From Pseudomonas fluvialis (GTDB lineage: Bacteria > Pseudomonadota > Gammaproteobacteria > Pseudomonadales > Pseudomonadaceae), in the NCBI RefSeq assembly GCF_014207935.1, contig NZ_JACHLL010000008.1:33404-97403 (forward strand): 64,000 bases of DNA, written 5' to 3'. The position numbers were made by a program, and so were the translations under genes. Position 1 is the stretch's first letter; each line of letters begins with the position of its first letter. Shown piece by piece: positions 1 through 8,366 of the stretch. The notes beneath the pieces were generated by a model. It was not told the DNA's origin, made no database searches, and saw only the letters and a list, made by a program, of their open reading frames with translations.

Positions 1-2105
1 AGCTGCAGGCACCAACCACCACCGACAGCGTGGCGCAGATGGCCGAACGGGTTGCCGCCGCCGTACCGGGCATCGAACGCATCGAGCGCGCGCCCAGTGG
101 CGTGCTGCGCGTGGCCTTCAGCACGGCCGAGGACAGCGGTGTGCTGCGGGTCGATCCGGCCAGCGGCGCGGTGCTCGGCTCCTATGAGCCCTCTGCCCTG
201 ATGGAAGGTCTGCGTGATCTGCACCGTGATCTGCTGCTCGGCTCGGCCGGTCGCTGGCTCAGTGGCCTGTCGGCGCTGGGCCTGTTGCTGCTGAGCCTGA
301 GCGGCGCCTGGCTGCTGGCCCGCCGCCTGGGCGGCTGGCGTCGTTTCTTGTTGCCCATCGCGCCGGGCCGGGGCCTGGCCCACTGGCACACGGTGGTGGC
401 GCGCTGGACGCTACCCGTCGTGGTGGTGCTGGCCCTGAGTGGGCTGTACCTGTCGGCCGTCAGTCTGGAACTGATCGCTAGCGGCGAGGAGGGCGCCAAC
501 TATCCCGACGCCGTCTATGCGCAGCCGGCCGCCCCTCTGGGCAACCTGTCGGCGCTGCGCAACCTGGCGCTGGAGGACCTGCGCGAGCTGGAGTTTCCGG
601 CCGACAGGGACGAGGGCAATTACTTCACCCTGCGCACGGCCACCGGCGAGGGCTTCGTGAATGCCGCCAGTGGTCAGTGGATCAGTTTCCAGCGTTATGG
701 ACTGGCCCAGCGCCTGTCGGAAACCGCCTATGTGCTGCACACCGGCGCCGGTTCGCCGTTCTGGTCGCTGCTGCTGGCCGGCTGCTCCTCGGCGCTATTG
801 TTTCTCACCGGTTCGGGCCTGCTGGCCTGGTGGCAGCGCAGGCGCCTGACCGGCGAACTGCGCGGCAATGTGCCGGCCGAGCAGGCGCAGGTCGTCGTGC
901 TGGTCGGCAGCCAGAGTGGCAGTACCTGGCACTACGCCCGTCAGTTGCTAGCCCAGTTGCAGGCCGCCGGCCAGCGCGTACACGTGGCCAGCATGAACCA
1001 GCTGCAGCCGCACTATCCGCAGGCCCGTAAGCTTGTGCTGCTGGCCGCAACCCATGGTGATGGCCAGGCGCCGGACTCTGCCCGCGACTTTCTCCAGCGC
1101 CTTGAGCAGAGCCCGCTGCCTGAGCATCTGCATACCACCGTGGTCGGCTTTGGCGACTCGCGCTTCCAGCATTTTTGTGGCTTTGCCCGGCAGGTGGCGC
1201 AGCAGCTCGAGCGCCAGGGACACGCGCTGGCGCTGCCCCTGCAGTGCATCGACCGGAGCGAGCCGGCTGCGCTGCAGCAGTTAGCGCAGGGCCTGGGGCA
1301 GTGGCTGGGCTGTGCGCTGCAACTGTTGCCGGCGCAGCCGCATGTGGCCCTGCAGCGCCTGGAGTTGCTCAGTCGCGAACTCTACGGCGAAGAGAGCGAG
1401 TCGCCGGCGGCCATCCTGCGTTTCGCGCTGCAGCCCGAGCCGCGTGCGCGTGGACCGGCTCGTCTGTGGCAGCGCCGCGCCCGTTTCTCGCCGGGTGACC
1501 TGCTGGCCATCCGCCCGGGTGAGGGCCTGGCACCGCGCTTCTACTCGATCGCCAGCAGTGACGAGGACGGCGCCGTGGAAATCTGCGTGCGCCGCCAGCC
1601 GGGCGGGTACTGTTCCGGCCTGCTGCATCGCCTGCAGCCGGGCGACTGCGTGGAAGGTTTCATCCAGCCGCACCCGGACTTTCGCCCTGCGGCTGGCCGC
1701 CACCCGGTGATTCTGATCGGTGCCGGCACTGGGGTCGCCCCGCTGATCGGCTTTGTACGCAAAAACGTCAACCAGCGCCCGCTGCACCTGTACTGGGGCG
1801 GGCGCGACCCGCAGGCGGATTTCCTCTACGGTCGCGAGCTGGAAAGCTACCTGGCCGAGGGTCGCCTGACCGGGTTGCGCCTGGCCTTCTCCCAGGGGCT
1901 GGAACCGTGTTATGTGCAGGATCGCCTGCGCGAGGACGCGCAGCAGTTGAGCCTGCTGTTGCAGCAGGGCGCCCAAGTGCTGGTCTGCGGTTCGCGGGAG
2001 ATGGCGGCCGGTGTGCGCGCGGTGATCGAGCCGGTGCTGCAGACTCTGGGCGAAAGCCTCGAACAACTGCGCTTGCAGGGGAGGTATCGCGAGGATGTCT
2101 ACTGA
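1..2105 (+). CDS. PepSY transmembrane / flavodoxin / ferredoxin-NADP reductase fusion (5' end cut off)
   Basis: The reading frame is open to the first base, so the true start lies outside the window; a GTG at 30 is the first visible start. The visible part of about 700 residues has three sections. A PepSY-associated membrane region (roughly the first 270 residues) has several hydrophobic helices. A flavodoxin-like FMN domain (about 285-420) includes GFGDSRFQHFCGFARQ. A CysJ-like FAD/NAD(P)H reductase domain (about 440-691) has RFYSIASS for FAD, GAGTGVAPLIGF for the nucleotide, and a terminal VLVCGS motif. Such proteins move electrons from cytoplasmic NADPH through FMN/FAD and the membrane to periplasmic acceptors, in some relatives ferric siderophores; the acceptor here is unknown. 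It overlaps apbE by 11 bp, consistent with co-translation. Family assignment is secure; substrate is inference. Confidence 0.88.
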   Translation, partial: LQAPTTTDSVAQMAERVAAAVPGIERIERAPSGVLRVAFSTAEDSGVLRVDPASGAVLGSYEPSALMEGLRDLHRDLLLGSAGRWLSGLSALGLLLLSLSGAWLLARRLGGWRRFLLPIAPGRGLAHWHTVVARWTLPVVVVLALSGLYLSAVSLELIASGEEGANYPDAVYAQPAAPLGNLSALRNLALEDLRELEFPADRDEGNYFTLRTATGEGFVNAASGQWISFQRYGLAQRLSETAYVLHTGAGSPFWSLLLAGCSSALLFLTGSGLLAWWQRRRLTGELRGNVPAEQAQVVVLVGSQSGSTWHYARQLLAQLQAAGQRVHVASMNQLQPHYPQARKLVLLAATHGDGQAPDSARDFLQRLEQSPLPEHLHTTVVGFGDSRFQHFCGFARQVAQQLERQGHALALPLQCIDRSEPAALQQLAQGLGQWLGCALQLLPAQPHVALQRLELLSRELYGEESESPAAILRFALQPEPRARGPARLWQRRARFSPGDLLAIRPGEGLAPRFYSIASSDEDGAVEICVRRQPGGYCSGLLHRLQPGDCVEGFIQPHPDFRPAAGRHPVILIGAGTGVAPLIGFVRKNVNQRPLHLYWGGRDPQADFLYGRELESYLAEGRLTGLRLAFSQGLEPCYVQDRLREDAQQLSLLLQQGAQVLVCGSREMAAGVRAVIEPVLQTLGESLEQLRLQGRYREDVY

Positions 2106-3009
2106 GATGCTGCGCTATAGCCTGAGCGGGCCGACCATGGGCACGCGCTTCAGCGCCGTACTGCAGGCCCTCGCCGGGCTGGATACCGACGCTCTCGGCG
2201 CCACGTTGCAGGCAGAGGTGGATCGGGTCGACCGGCAGATGTCTACCTGGAAGCCGGACTCTGACCTGATGCGCCTGAACGCCGCGCCTTGCGGGCAGTG
2301 GTTGGAGGTGCCGGACGAGCTGCTCTGGGTGCTGCTCAGTGCAGTGCAGGTGAGTGTTGCTTCTGATGGCGCCTTCGAGATCGCGGTGGGTGAGCTGGTC
2401 ACGGCCTATGGCTTTGGCCCGCCATCTTTGGTTGGCTGTGCCCCGGGCCGCTCCGGGCGCGCCAGCGAGCTACTGGAGATCGACCCCGAAGGAAAACGGG
2501 TGCGCAAGCATGGGCCGCTGACGCTGGACCTTAACGGTATCGCCAAGGGCTTTGCCGTGGACCAGATGGCGCGCTGCCTGGAGGCTCAGGGCATCACGTC
2601 CTATCTGGTCGGCATCGACGGCGAGATGCGCGCCCGTGGCCTGAAGGCCGACGGCAGTGCGTGGAAGGTGGCGCTGGAGCGACCGCTGCGGGGCCGGCGC
2701 GAGGTGCTGGGCGCGCTGGAGCTGTCCGACATCGCCATCGCCACCTCCGGCGACTACCGCCACTGGCGCGAGCGCGACGGCCAGAGCTATTCACACACCA
2801 TGGACCCTGCCACCGGCGCGCCGCTGCAGAGCAACCTGGCCTCCGTCTCGGTGCTGTGCGCCAGCTGCATGTACGCCGACGCCTGGGCCACCGCGTTGAT
2901 GGTGCTGGGTCCTGAACGTGGCCGGGAGCTAGCCGAGCGCCAAGGCCTGGCCGCCATCTTCGTGCTGCGCGAAGGCGATGCGCTGCGCGAGGTGACGGTC
3001 GGGCTCTGA
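2095..3009 (+). CDS. apbE: FAD:protein FMN transferase, ApbE family
   Basis: 304 residues. ApbE enzymes hydrolyse FAD and attach FMN covalently to a Thr/Ser of target flavoproteins, using Mg2+. The sequence opens directly with the family signature (GPTMGTRFSAVL at about 10-21). It continues with STWKPDSDLMRLN, the binding motif LTLDLNGIAKGFAVDQMA near 142-159 and YSHTMDPATGAPL near 230-242. The ATG at 2095 overlaps the end of the upstream flavoprotein and is preceded by a purine-rich GGGGAGG stretch, so the two are probably translated together. There is no signal peptide or lipobox, although many ApbE proteins are exported lipoproteins; this copy looks cytoplasmic. Context suggests it flavinylates a protein of the same redox locus, possibly one encoded just outside the window. 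Confidence 0.9.
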   Translation: MSTEMLRYSLSGPTMGTRFSAVLQALAGLDTDALGATLQAEVDRVDRQMSTWKPDSDLMRLNAAPCGQWLEVPDELLWVLLSAVQVSVASDGAFEIAVGELVTAYGFGPPSLVGCAPGRSGRASELLEIDPEGKRVRKHGPLTLDLNGIAKGFAVDQMARCLEAQGITSYLVGIDGEMRARGLKADGSAWKVALERPLRGRREVLGALELSDIAIATSGDYRHWRERDGQSYSHTMDPATGAPLQSNLASVSVLCASCMYADAWATALMVLGPERGRELAERQGLAAIFVLREGDALREVTVGL

Positions 3010-3093
3010 CCCAAGGCAACTCGCAAGAGGGCTGATCAGCTTAATCCCCCAGGGCGGTCAGCACGGGGGACTTCTTGCCAACTCTTATGGCTA

Positions 3094-3534
3094 TCAGGCG
3101 AGTTTGACGTTCATGGTGATGCGCGCTGTAAACACTGTCTTGCCTTCGCTATCACGGATCTCAACCGGCACCAGCTTGTCGCCTTCGCTGTTCCAGTCGA
3201 TCTCATCGCCAAGGGCCATCGCTGTCACTTCGCTCTTGGCCTTGGCCAGGTACTCCACGGTCATGCCCTTGGGAATCCAGCGTGCGCCACCGGGTATGGA
3301 TACGTTGGTCATCATCCCGGCGGCCAGCTCGGCGGCGTTGCACAGGGCTATGGCATGCACGGTGCCCAGGTGGTTGGTGATCTCGCGGCAGAAGGGCACC
3401 TTCACCGTGGCCCCGCCCTGGCGCAACTCGGCGATCAGCGGATTGATGGTGGTGAAGTAGGGCGCCATCTGGCAGGCCATCTTGCTGAATGCTTCGGGAC
3501 CTGCGCTGTTGAACATGCTGAGAACCTGGTTCAT
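3094..3534 (-). CDS. Hotdog-fold DUF4442 / thioesterase-like protein
   Basis: 146 residues, matching the small single-domain hotdog proteins annotated as DUF4442. Members resemble acyl-CoA thioesterases and are mostly uncharacterised. Visible features are the hydrophobic amphipathic N-terminus, the NHLGTVHAIALCNAAELAAGMM segment corresponding to the central hotdog helix, and a C-terminal beta strand TVFTARITMNVKLA. The gene is divergent from the TetR gene at 3684, and the 150 bp between them holds a tandem dyad operator, so TetR probably controls it. A role in hydrolysing acyl-CoA is plausible from the fold but not shown. Confidence 0.75.
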   Translation of the reverse strand: MNQVLSMFNSAGPEAFSKMACQMAPYFTTINPLIAELRQGGATVKVPFCREITNHLGTVHAIALCNAAELAAGMMTNVSIPGGARWIPKGMTVEYLAKAKSEVTAMALGDEIDWNSEGDKLVPVEIRDSEGKTVFTARITMNVKLA

Positions 3535-3563
3535 CTCGACCTCTGGTCTGTGGGAATAAATTA

Positions 3564-3597
3564 ACAGAACAGTATTCTGTAAAAGAACAATATTCTG
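3564..3597. promoter_or_regulatory. Tandem dyad operator between DUF4442 and TetR genes
   Basis: Two copies of AGAACA(g/a)TATTCTG lie 18 bp apart (3566-3579 and 3584-3597), differing at one base. Each is a dyad AGAA-N5-TTCT; the first extends to ACAGAA-N5-TTCTGT (3564-3580). Placement between divergent genes, one of them TetR, suggests two TetR dimers binding side by side. Confidence 0.65.
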
Positions 3598-3683
3598 CGA
3601 TTGCCCGCTTCGTCAAGCCCGGCCGGGCTTACCGATCGATGCAAGACTGGCCTACCATTGGCTTTTTCCGACCTGTACCCCTT

Positions 3684-4301
3684 ATGGAAACCGCAGATCT
3701 ACTGATGCGCCGCTACCCCGGCAGAAGGGCAGAACTCAAGCGCAGCATCCTTGGCAAGGCGCTGGCCTGCTTCAACGAGCAGGGTATCGAGGCGACTACC
3801 ATCGAAACCATCCGCTTGGCCTGCGACACCAGCGTGGGGGCCATCTACCACCACTTCGGTAACAAGGAGGGGCTGGTGGCGGCGCTGTTCTTCGCGGCGC
3901 TGGACGACCAGGCCGAGCAGCGCCAGCAGTACCTCACGGAGGCCAAAACCGCTCAGCAGGGTGTGCATGCTCTGGTGCACAGCTATGTCGACTGGGTCAG
4001 TCGCCAGCCGGACTGGGCGCGCTTTCAGTTTCAGGCCCGTTTCGCCGTGGCCACAGGTCCCTTCAGGAACGAACTGGCCAGCCGCAACAAGGCGCGCAAC
4101 CGGCAATTGCTCGAATGGCTGGCACAGTACGGCCAGGGCGAGGAGATGCGCCGCCTGCCGACCGAACTGCTGCCCTCGCTGATCGTCGGTCAGGCCGAGA
4201 GCTACTGCCGGGCATGGCTGTCCGGAAGGGTCAAGGGCGAGCCGGCGGGCTACCGCGCGCTGCTGGCTGAAGCGGCCTGGCGCTCGATCGCCGGTGAGTA
4301 A
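3684..4301 (+). CDS. TetR/AcrR family transcriptional regulator
   Basis: 205 residues from the ATG at 3684; a longer form from ATG 3639 adds 15 residues that do not look like TetR sequence, and neither start has a clear ribosome site. The N-terminal helix-turn-helix is typical: FNEQGIEATTIETIRLACD followed by TSVGAIYHHFGNKEGLVAALF. The C-terminal ligand-binding half (about 70-205) is helical with no assignable ligand. Divergent from the DUF4442 gene and adjacent to tandem dyads at 3564-3597, it probably represses that gene and itself. An acyl-CoA-like effector would fit the neighbour but is only inference. Confidence 0.88.
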   Translation: METADLLMRRYPGRRAELKRSILGKALACFNEQGIEATTIETIRLACDTSVGAIYHHFGNKEGLVAALFFAALDDQAEQRQQYLTEAKTAQQGVHALVHSYVDWVSRQPDWARFQFQARFAVATGPFRNELASRNKARNRQLLEWLAQYGQGEEMRRLPTELLPSLIVGQAESYCRAWLSGRVKGEPAGYRALLAEAAWRSIAGE

Positions 4302-4311
4302 AGATGACAGC

Positions 4312-4337
4312 CTGACCTTGAGGTTAACGTTAAGCTC
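4312..4337 (+). promoter_or_regulatory. Putative MerR operator upstream of the MerR gene
   Basis: An 18-bp dyad GAGGTTAAC|GTTAAGCTC (4320-4337, 16 of 18 bases symmetric) lies just after a CTGACC box (4312-4317). Its reverse complement aligns with the dyad at 5924-5954 upstream of the decarboxylase-like gene, sharing GTTA-C-T-AAGGTCA. No good -10 is seen, so the promoter itself is uncertain. Confidence 0.5.
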
Positions 4338-4372
4338 CGCAGCAAGGGCGTCACTGGCGAGGCATTGCGCAC

Positions 4373-4843
4373 ATGAAAATTGGTGAACTGGCAGAGCGAA
4401 CGGGCCTCAACCCTTCGCGGATCCGCTTCTACGAAAGCATTGGCCTGCTGAAGATGGTCGAGCGTCAGGCCAACGGCTACCGGCGCTATCCGCCGGAAGC
4501 GGTGCTGGTGCTCAACCTGATCACCACGGCGCAGAAGGCGGGGTTCAGTCTCGACGAGCTGCGCACCCTGTTGCCTCAGGACCTGTCCCAGTGGCAACAC
4601 GGCACGCTGCTCGACACCCTGCAGGGCAAGGTCCGCGATATCGAGGCGCTGGAGCGGCAGCTGGGCGAGAGCAAGCGCCATCTGCTCTCGCTGATTGCCG
4701 AGATCGAGTCCAAGCCCGATGACATCGATTGCGCGACCAATGCCCGGCGAGTTCTGTCGGGCCTGCATTTGGGCGAGCAGTCGATGCCGGCGTTGGAGGG
4801 TGTCACGCCGCCAGGCCGGAACCGGTCTGGCAGGCAGCGTTAA
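4373..4843 (+). CDS. MerR family transcriptional regulator
   Basis: 156 residues. The N-terminal winged helix is canonical for MerR: MKIGELAERTGLNPSRIRFY (1-20), then YESIGLLKMVERQANGYRRY. A coiled-coil dimerisation helix follows at about 85-122. Only one cysteine (in DIDCATNARR) is present, so it does not look like a metal-cluster or thiolate metal sensor; an organic ligand is more likely. The C-terminus is short, basic and proline-rich. The gene converges on the decarboxylase-like gene with only 3 bp between stop codons. Matching dyads upstream of both genes suggest it regulates itself and that neighbour. Confidence 0.88.
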   Translation: MKIGELAERTGLNPSRIRFYESIGLLKMVERQANGYRRYPPEAVLVLNLITTAQKAGFSLDELRTLLPQDLSQWQHGTLLDTLQGKVRDIEALERQLGESKRHLLSLIAEIESKPDDIDCATNARRVLSGLHLGEQSMPALEGVTPPGRNRSGRQR

Positions 4844-4846
4844 GAC

Positions 4847-5848
4847 CTACTCGCTGCCGAGCAAGGCCGCCAGGGGTTTTGGCGCATAGAGCGCACTCTG
4901 GAATTGCGGCACGTATTCATACTTCATCAACTTGCCCAGTTTGAGCGAACGGACGTAGTCCGACAGGCCGCCAGTGCCCAACGTCAGCCTGACCGACTGT
5001 TCGTCGCTGCTCGAAGCGTGGCTGAGCTGGCGCGATACGGCATAGCCGTAACTGAGCTCTCCCTGATGGTTGAGGTTGGTGAAGCTGTTGGTGACCAGTT
5101 CGGCTTCTCTGGAGAGTTCCTCCAGCTTCTGCGTCTCCAGGGTCAGGTCGGGCTGGCCGGTGGCGCTGTCGCTGATCGTGAAGATCACGGACTTGTCGGT
5201 TTCCTGGTAGTCGATGGGCGCCAGCCATTTCGGCAGGTTGTAACCAACCACGCCGCGCACCCGTGCCAGTTCGGTATTGACCGGCAGCTTCAGTACGTAG
5301 CCCCAGAAGTCCCCGGACAGCGATTGGCCGATCAGCGAGACTGGCCCCAGGTTGCTGCTACCGGGTTTGTTGGTGACGATCGACAGGGCGATTTCGTTGT
5401 AGCTGTCATTGTCGCAGTAGTGGTAAGCATAGGCGGTGAGGGCGACCAGGCCCCGTCCAGGCCATATTTGCAGCGGCTGCACCTGGCTCTGTACCTCGGC
5501 TGGGATCAGGGCCCTGAGGCGTTCGAGGTCGGCGGTGAAGACCGCCGTCACCCGGCTGTTTCGGTAGTAGAAGTTGGGTGAGTAGGATTCGAAGCCCATG
5601 TTGACCTTCTCCTTGTGCAGGCCCTTGAACCAGCTCAGGTCCACGTCCGGCGCTTCGGCCGCGATCACGGCAAGCGGTGGGTTGGAGCGATAGCGGTCGT
5701 ACAGGCCGCCGGCGACCACTGGCACGGCGTGCCCGGCGAGGTCGATGTGGCTGGTTGCCGGAGGGGGTGGCGAGCCTGCTGCCCATGCCAGGCTGGTCAG
5801 GGTGTTGAGCAGCAGACCGGTCATGCCGGCGATCATTGCGCTTTTCAT
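4847..5848 (-). CDS. Exported acetoacetate decarboxylase-family protein
   Basis: 333 residues. An N-terminal signal peptide (about 1-23, ending AWA-AG) predicts export to the periplasm. The rest is an acetoacetate-decarboxylase-like domain: NSRVTAVFTADLERLRALIP, an aromatic AYAYHYCDND strand, and GYNLPKWLA, in which Lys207 corresponds to the Schiff-base lysine of true decarboxylases. Cytoplasmic decarboxylases are about 245-270 residues, so this one has an extra N-terminal region and is unusually located. It has a MerR-type promoter at 5924-5954. The fold family is fairly clear; whether it decarboxylates, or acts as an aldolase/dehydratase-type relative, cannot be told from sequence. Confidence 0.75.
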   Translation of the reverse strand: MKSAMIAGMTGLLLNTLTSLAWAAGSPPPPATSHIDLAGHAVPVVAGGLYDRYRSNPPLAVIAAEAPDVDLSWFKGLHKEKVNMGFESYSPNFYYRNSRVTAVFTADLERLRALIPAEVQSQVQPLQIWPGRGLVALTAYAYHYCDNDSYNEIALSIVTNKPGSSNLGPVSLIGQSLSGDFWGYVLKLPVNTELARVRGVVGYNLPKWLAPIDYQETDKSVIFTISDSATGQPDLTLETQKLEELSREAELVTNSFTNLNHQGELSYGYAVSRQLSHASSSDEQSVRLTLGTGGLSDYVRSLKLGKLMKYEYVPQFQSALYAPKPLAALLGSE

Positions 5849-5923
5849 GTTCTTCCTTTCTCCACGTGATGTGTCAGGTCAGGCTTGGTATGCCGGGACA
5901 TGCCCGAGCCAGCCTGCATGGCC

Positions 5924-5954
5924 ACCTTAATGTTCAAGTTAGCTTTAAGGTCAA
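5924..5954 (-). promoter_or_regulatory. MerR-type promoter for the exported decarboxylase-like gene
   Basis: On the minus strand there is TTGACC (5954-5949), a 19-bp spacer, then TAAGGT (5929-5924). The long 19-bp spacer with a dyad, ACCTTAA-N14-TTAAGGT, inside and overlapping it is the architecture of MerR-activated promoters. The start codon lies about 76 bp downstream. The divergent 6085 gene lies on the other side; nothing else is recognised in the 236-bp gap 5849-6084. Confidence 0.65.
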
Positions 5955-6084
5955 GTGGGGGATTCTGTCCTCTGCCAAGGGCTAGCGGTATCGCGCGAGG
6001 CGGTCGCCAGCGTGGTTAACCCGCTTTGCGTGATGGCGCCGTCTACCTGGCTGAACACCCTGTTCATTGCCGAGGAGAGGCGCC

Positions 6085-7779
6085 ATGACCCTGCACCCCG
6101 TTGTTCAACCGCTGCTGGCCGGTTTCACCCTGACCCTGCTGCTGGCGGCCTGCAGCGCTCCGGAAAGCCCGCAGGCGCCGGCCGGCAACAGCCCGGCCGA
6201 AACACAGGCCGAACTCGCCAAGACCAAGTCCGAGATGCCCAGCCCGCCGCTGGCCGCCGCAGCGGCCAAGCGCATGATGGCGCTGCCGGCCAGCGCCGAG
6301 GTGATGGCTTACGCGCCGCAGGCGGACAACAGCCTGCCGGGTTACCGCGATGTGCCGCGCGAGCAGTACCAGGCGCTGACGGATAACCCGGTGCAACTGG
6401 TCAGCGAGCAGCCGGTGTCGACCTTCAGCATCGACGTGGACACCGGCAGCTACGCCAACGTGCGGCGCTTTCTCAATGCTGGCCAGCTGCCACCCAGGGA
6501 CGCCGTGCGTCTGGAAGAGCTGGTCAACTACTTTCCCTACGATTACCCGAGTCGCGCCGATGGCCGGCCCTTTGCCGTCAGCAGCGAGCTGATGACCACG
6601 CCCTGGAACCCGCAGACCCGCCTGCTGCGGCTGGCCGTGGCGGCGCAGGAACAGGGCCTGGCCGCCTTGCCGCCAGCCAACCTTGTGTTTCTGGTCGATG
6701 TGTCCGGCTCGATGGACCGCCGCGAGGGCCTGCCGATGGTGCAGGCCACCCTGAAGCTGTTGGTCGAGCAACTGCGCGCCGAGGACCGGGTAGCTCTGGT
6801 GACCTATGCCGGCGATGCGCGGGTGGTGCTGGCCTCCACGCCGGGTAGCGAAAAGGCCCGCATCCGCACGGCGATCGATCAGCTCAGCGCCGGTGGCGGC
6901 ACGGCTGGCGCTTCGGGCATCCAGCTGGCCTACCAGCAGGCGCGTCAGAGCCTGCTGAAGGACGGCATCAACCGCATCCTGCTGGCCACCGACGGTGACT
7001 TCAATGTCGGTATCAGCGACTTTGCCTCGCTCAAGGCCATGGCCGAGCGCGAGCGCCGCAGCGGCGTGTCGCTGACCACCCTGGGCTTTGGCGTGGACAA
7101 CTACAACGAACAGCTGATGGAGCAACTGGCCGACGCCGGCGACGGCAATTACGCCTACATCGATACCCTGCAGGAGGCGCGCAAGGTGCTGGTGGAACAG
7201 CTGGCCTCGACGCTCTCGGTGGTGGCCCGTGACGTCAAGCTTCAGGTCGAGTTCAACCCGGCTCAGGTCAGCCAGTACCGCCTGCTCGGTTACGAGAATC
7301 GTCAGCTCAAGCGCGAGGACTTCAACAATGATCAGGTCGATGCCGGCGAGATCGGCGCGGGTCAGCGCGTCACCGCGCTGTACGAGATAGTCCCGGCCGG
7401 CCAGAAGGGCTGGATCGAGCCGCTGCGCTATCAGGCTTCCGAGTCGCCGGCCAGCAACAGCGGCGAACTGGCCTGGCTGCGCCTGCGCTACAAGACGGTC
7501 ACGGGCGGCCAGAGCCAGCTGATCGAGCAGCCGCTCCCGGCTCAGGTGGTGGTGCAACCTTCGGCCGACCTGCGCTTTGCCGCGGCGGTGGCGGCCTTTG
7601 CCCAGCAGCTGCGCGGGGAACGTTATACCCAGGGCTTTGGCGCTGACGCGACCCTGGCGCTGGCCCGGGGTGCGCTGGCGGACGATCGCTTTGGTCTGCG
7701 CCATGAGTTTGTCCAGCTGGTTGAATTGGCGCAGAGCCTGCACAATCCAGCGCTTTCCACCCAGGATGCGGTGCAATGA
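6085..7779 (+). CDS. von Willebrand factor type A domain lipoprotein (YfbK type)
   Basis: 564 residues from the ATG at 6085, which has a GAGGAGAGG ribosome site; an in-frame TTG at 6067 was not preferred. The lipobox LLLAAC puts the acylated cysteine at residue 23, so it is membrane-anchored and periplasmic. A leader domain (about 100-190: FSIDVDTGSYANVRRFL) precedes the VWA domain with its metal-ion site FLVDVSGSMD (Asp205) and LLATDGDFNVG. A C-terminal domain follows, of the kind named DUF3520. VWA proteins bind partners through a divalent cation; no enzymatic motif is seen. The stop overlaps the start of the ECF sigma gene (ATGA), linking surface protein and regulator in one transcript. 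Confidence 0.87.
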   Translation: MTLHPVVQPLLAGFTLTLLLAACSAPESPQAPAGNSPAETQAELAKTKSEMPSPPLAAAAAKRMMALPASAEVMAYAPQADNSLPGYRDVPREQYQALTDNPVQLVSEQPVSTFSIDVDTGSYANVRRFLNAGQLPPRDAVRLEELVNYFPYDYPSRADGRPFAVSSELMTTPWNPQTRLLRLAVAAQEQGLAALPPANLVFLVDVSGSMDRREGLPMVQATLKLLVEQLRAEDRVALVTYAGDARVVLASTPGSEKARIRTAIDQLSAGGGTAGASGIQLAYQQARQSLLKDGINRILLATDGDFNVGISDFASLKAMAERERRSGVSLTTLGFGVDNYNEQLMEQLADAGDGNYAYIDTLQEARKVLVEQLASTLSVVARDVKLQVEFNPAQVSQYRLLGYENRQLKREDFNNDQVDAGEIGAGQRVTALYEIVPAGQKGWIEPLRYQASESPASNSGELAWLRLRYKTVTGGQSQLIEQPLPAQVVVQPSADLRFAAAVAAFAQQLRGERYTQGFGADATLALARGALADDRFGLRHEFVQLVELAQSLHNPALSTQDAVQ

Positions 7780-8366
7780 TCCCAGAGCCATCCCCGAGCG
7801 CCAGCGATGCCGCACTGTTGCGGCGCTACCGACAGGGCGATGCGGCGGCGTTCGGCGAGCTATATGCGCGGCATCGCCAGGGCCTGTTTCGTTTCCTGCT
7901 CGGCCTGTGCGGCGAGCAGGCGCTGGCCGAGGAGGTGTTTCAGGAAACCTGGCTGAGCCTGATCCGTACCGACAGCGATATCCGCCAGCAGGTGCAGTTC
8001 AAGACCTGGCTGTACCAGATCGCGCGCAACCGCCTGATCGATCACTGGCGTCGCCAGGGCCGCAAGACGGCGCTGCACGACAGTTACGACGAGGCCGAGC
8101 ATGGCCGCGCCGATCCCGCCGCGGGGCCTGAACAGCAGTTGAGCTTCAGCCGCGACCAGCAACGCCTGGCCGCGGCGCTGGCCGATCTGCCGGCCGAACA
8201 GCGTGAGGTGTTCCTGTTGCGTGCCCAGGGCGATCTGGAGCTGCACGAGATTGCCGAACTCACCGCCACGGCGCAGGAAACGGTGAAAAGCCGCCTGCGT
8301 TATGCCTTGCAGAAACTGCGGCGCTTGCTGGGCGAGCCCGCCACCATCGAGGAGAAGTCGGCATGA
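7776..8366 (+). CDS. sbrI: ECF sigma factor, SbrI-like
   Basis: 196 residues. Region 2 reads RYRQGDAAAFGELYARH and continues to FQETWLSLIR and TWLYQIARNRLIDHWRRQ, the -10 recognition part. Region 4 reads LPAEQREVFLLRAQGDLEL then HEIAELTATAQETVKSRLRY. Overlaps of 4 bp with both neighbours point to translational coupling. In P. aeruginosa the sigma factor SbrI and its anti-sigma SbrR lie next to the atu cluster in this arrangement and affect swarming and biofilm formation. The symbol is assigned from that gene order plus family, not from alignment. Confidence 0.88.
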   Translation: MIPEPSPSASDAALLRRYRQGDAAAFGELYARHRQGLFRFLLGLCGEQALAEEVFQETWLSLIRTDSDIRQQVQFKTWLYQIARNRLIDHWRRQGRKTALHDSYDEAEHGRADPAAGPEQQLSFSRDQQRLAAALADLPAEQREVFLLRAQGDLELHEIAELTATAQETVKSRLRYALQKLRRLLGEPATIEEKSA

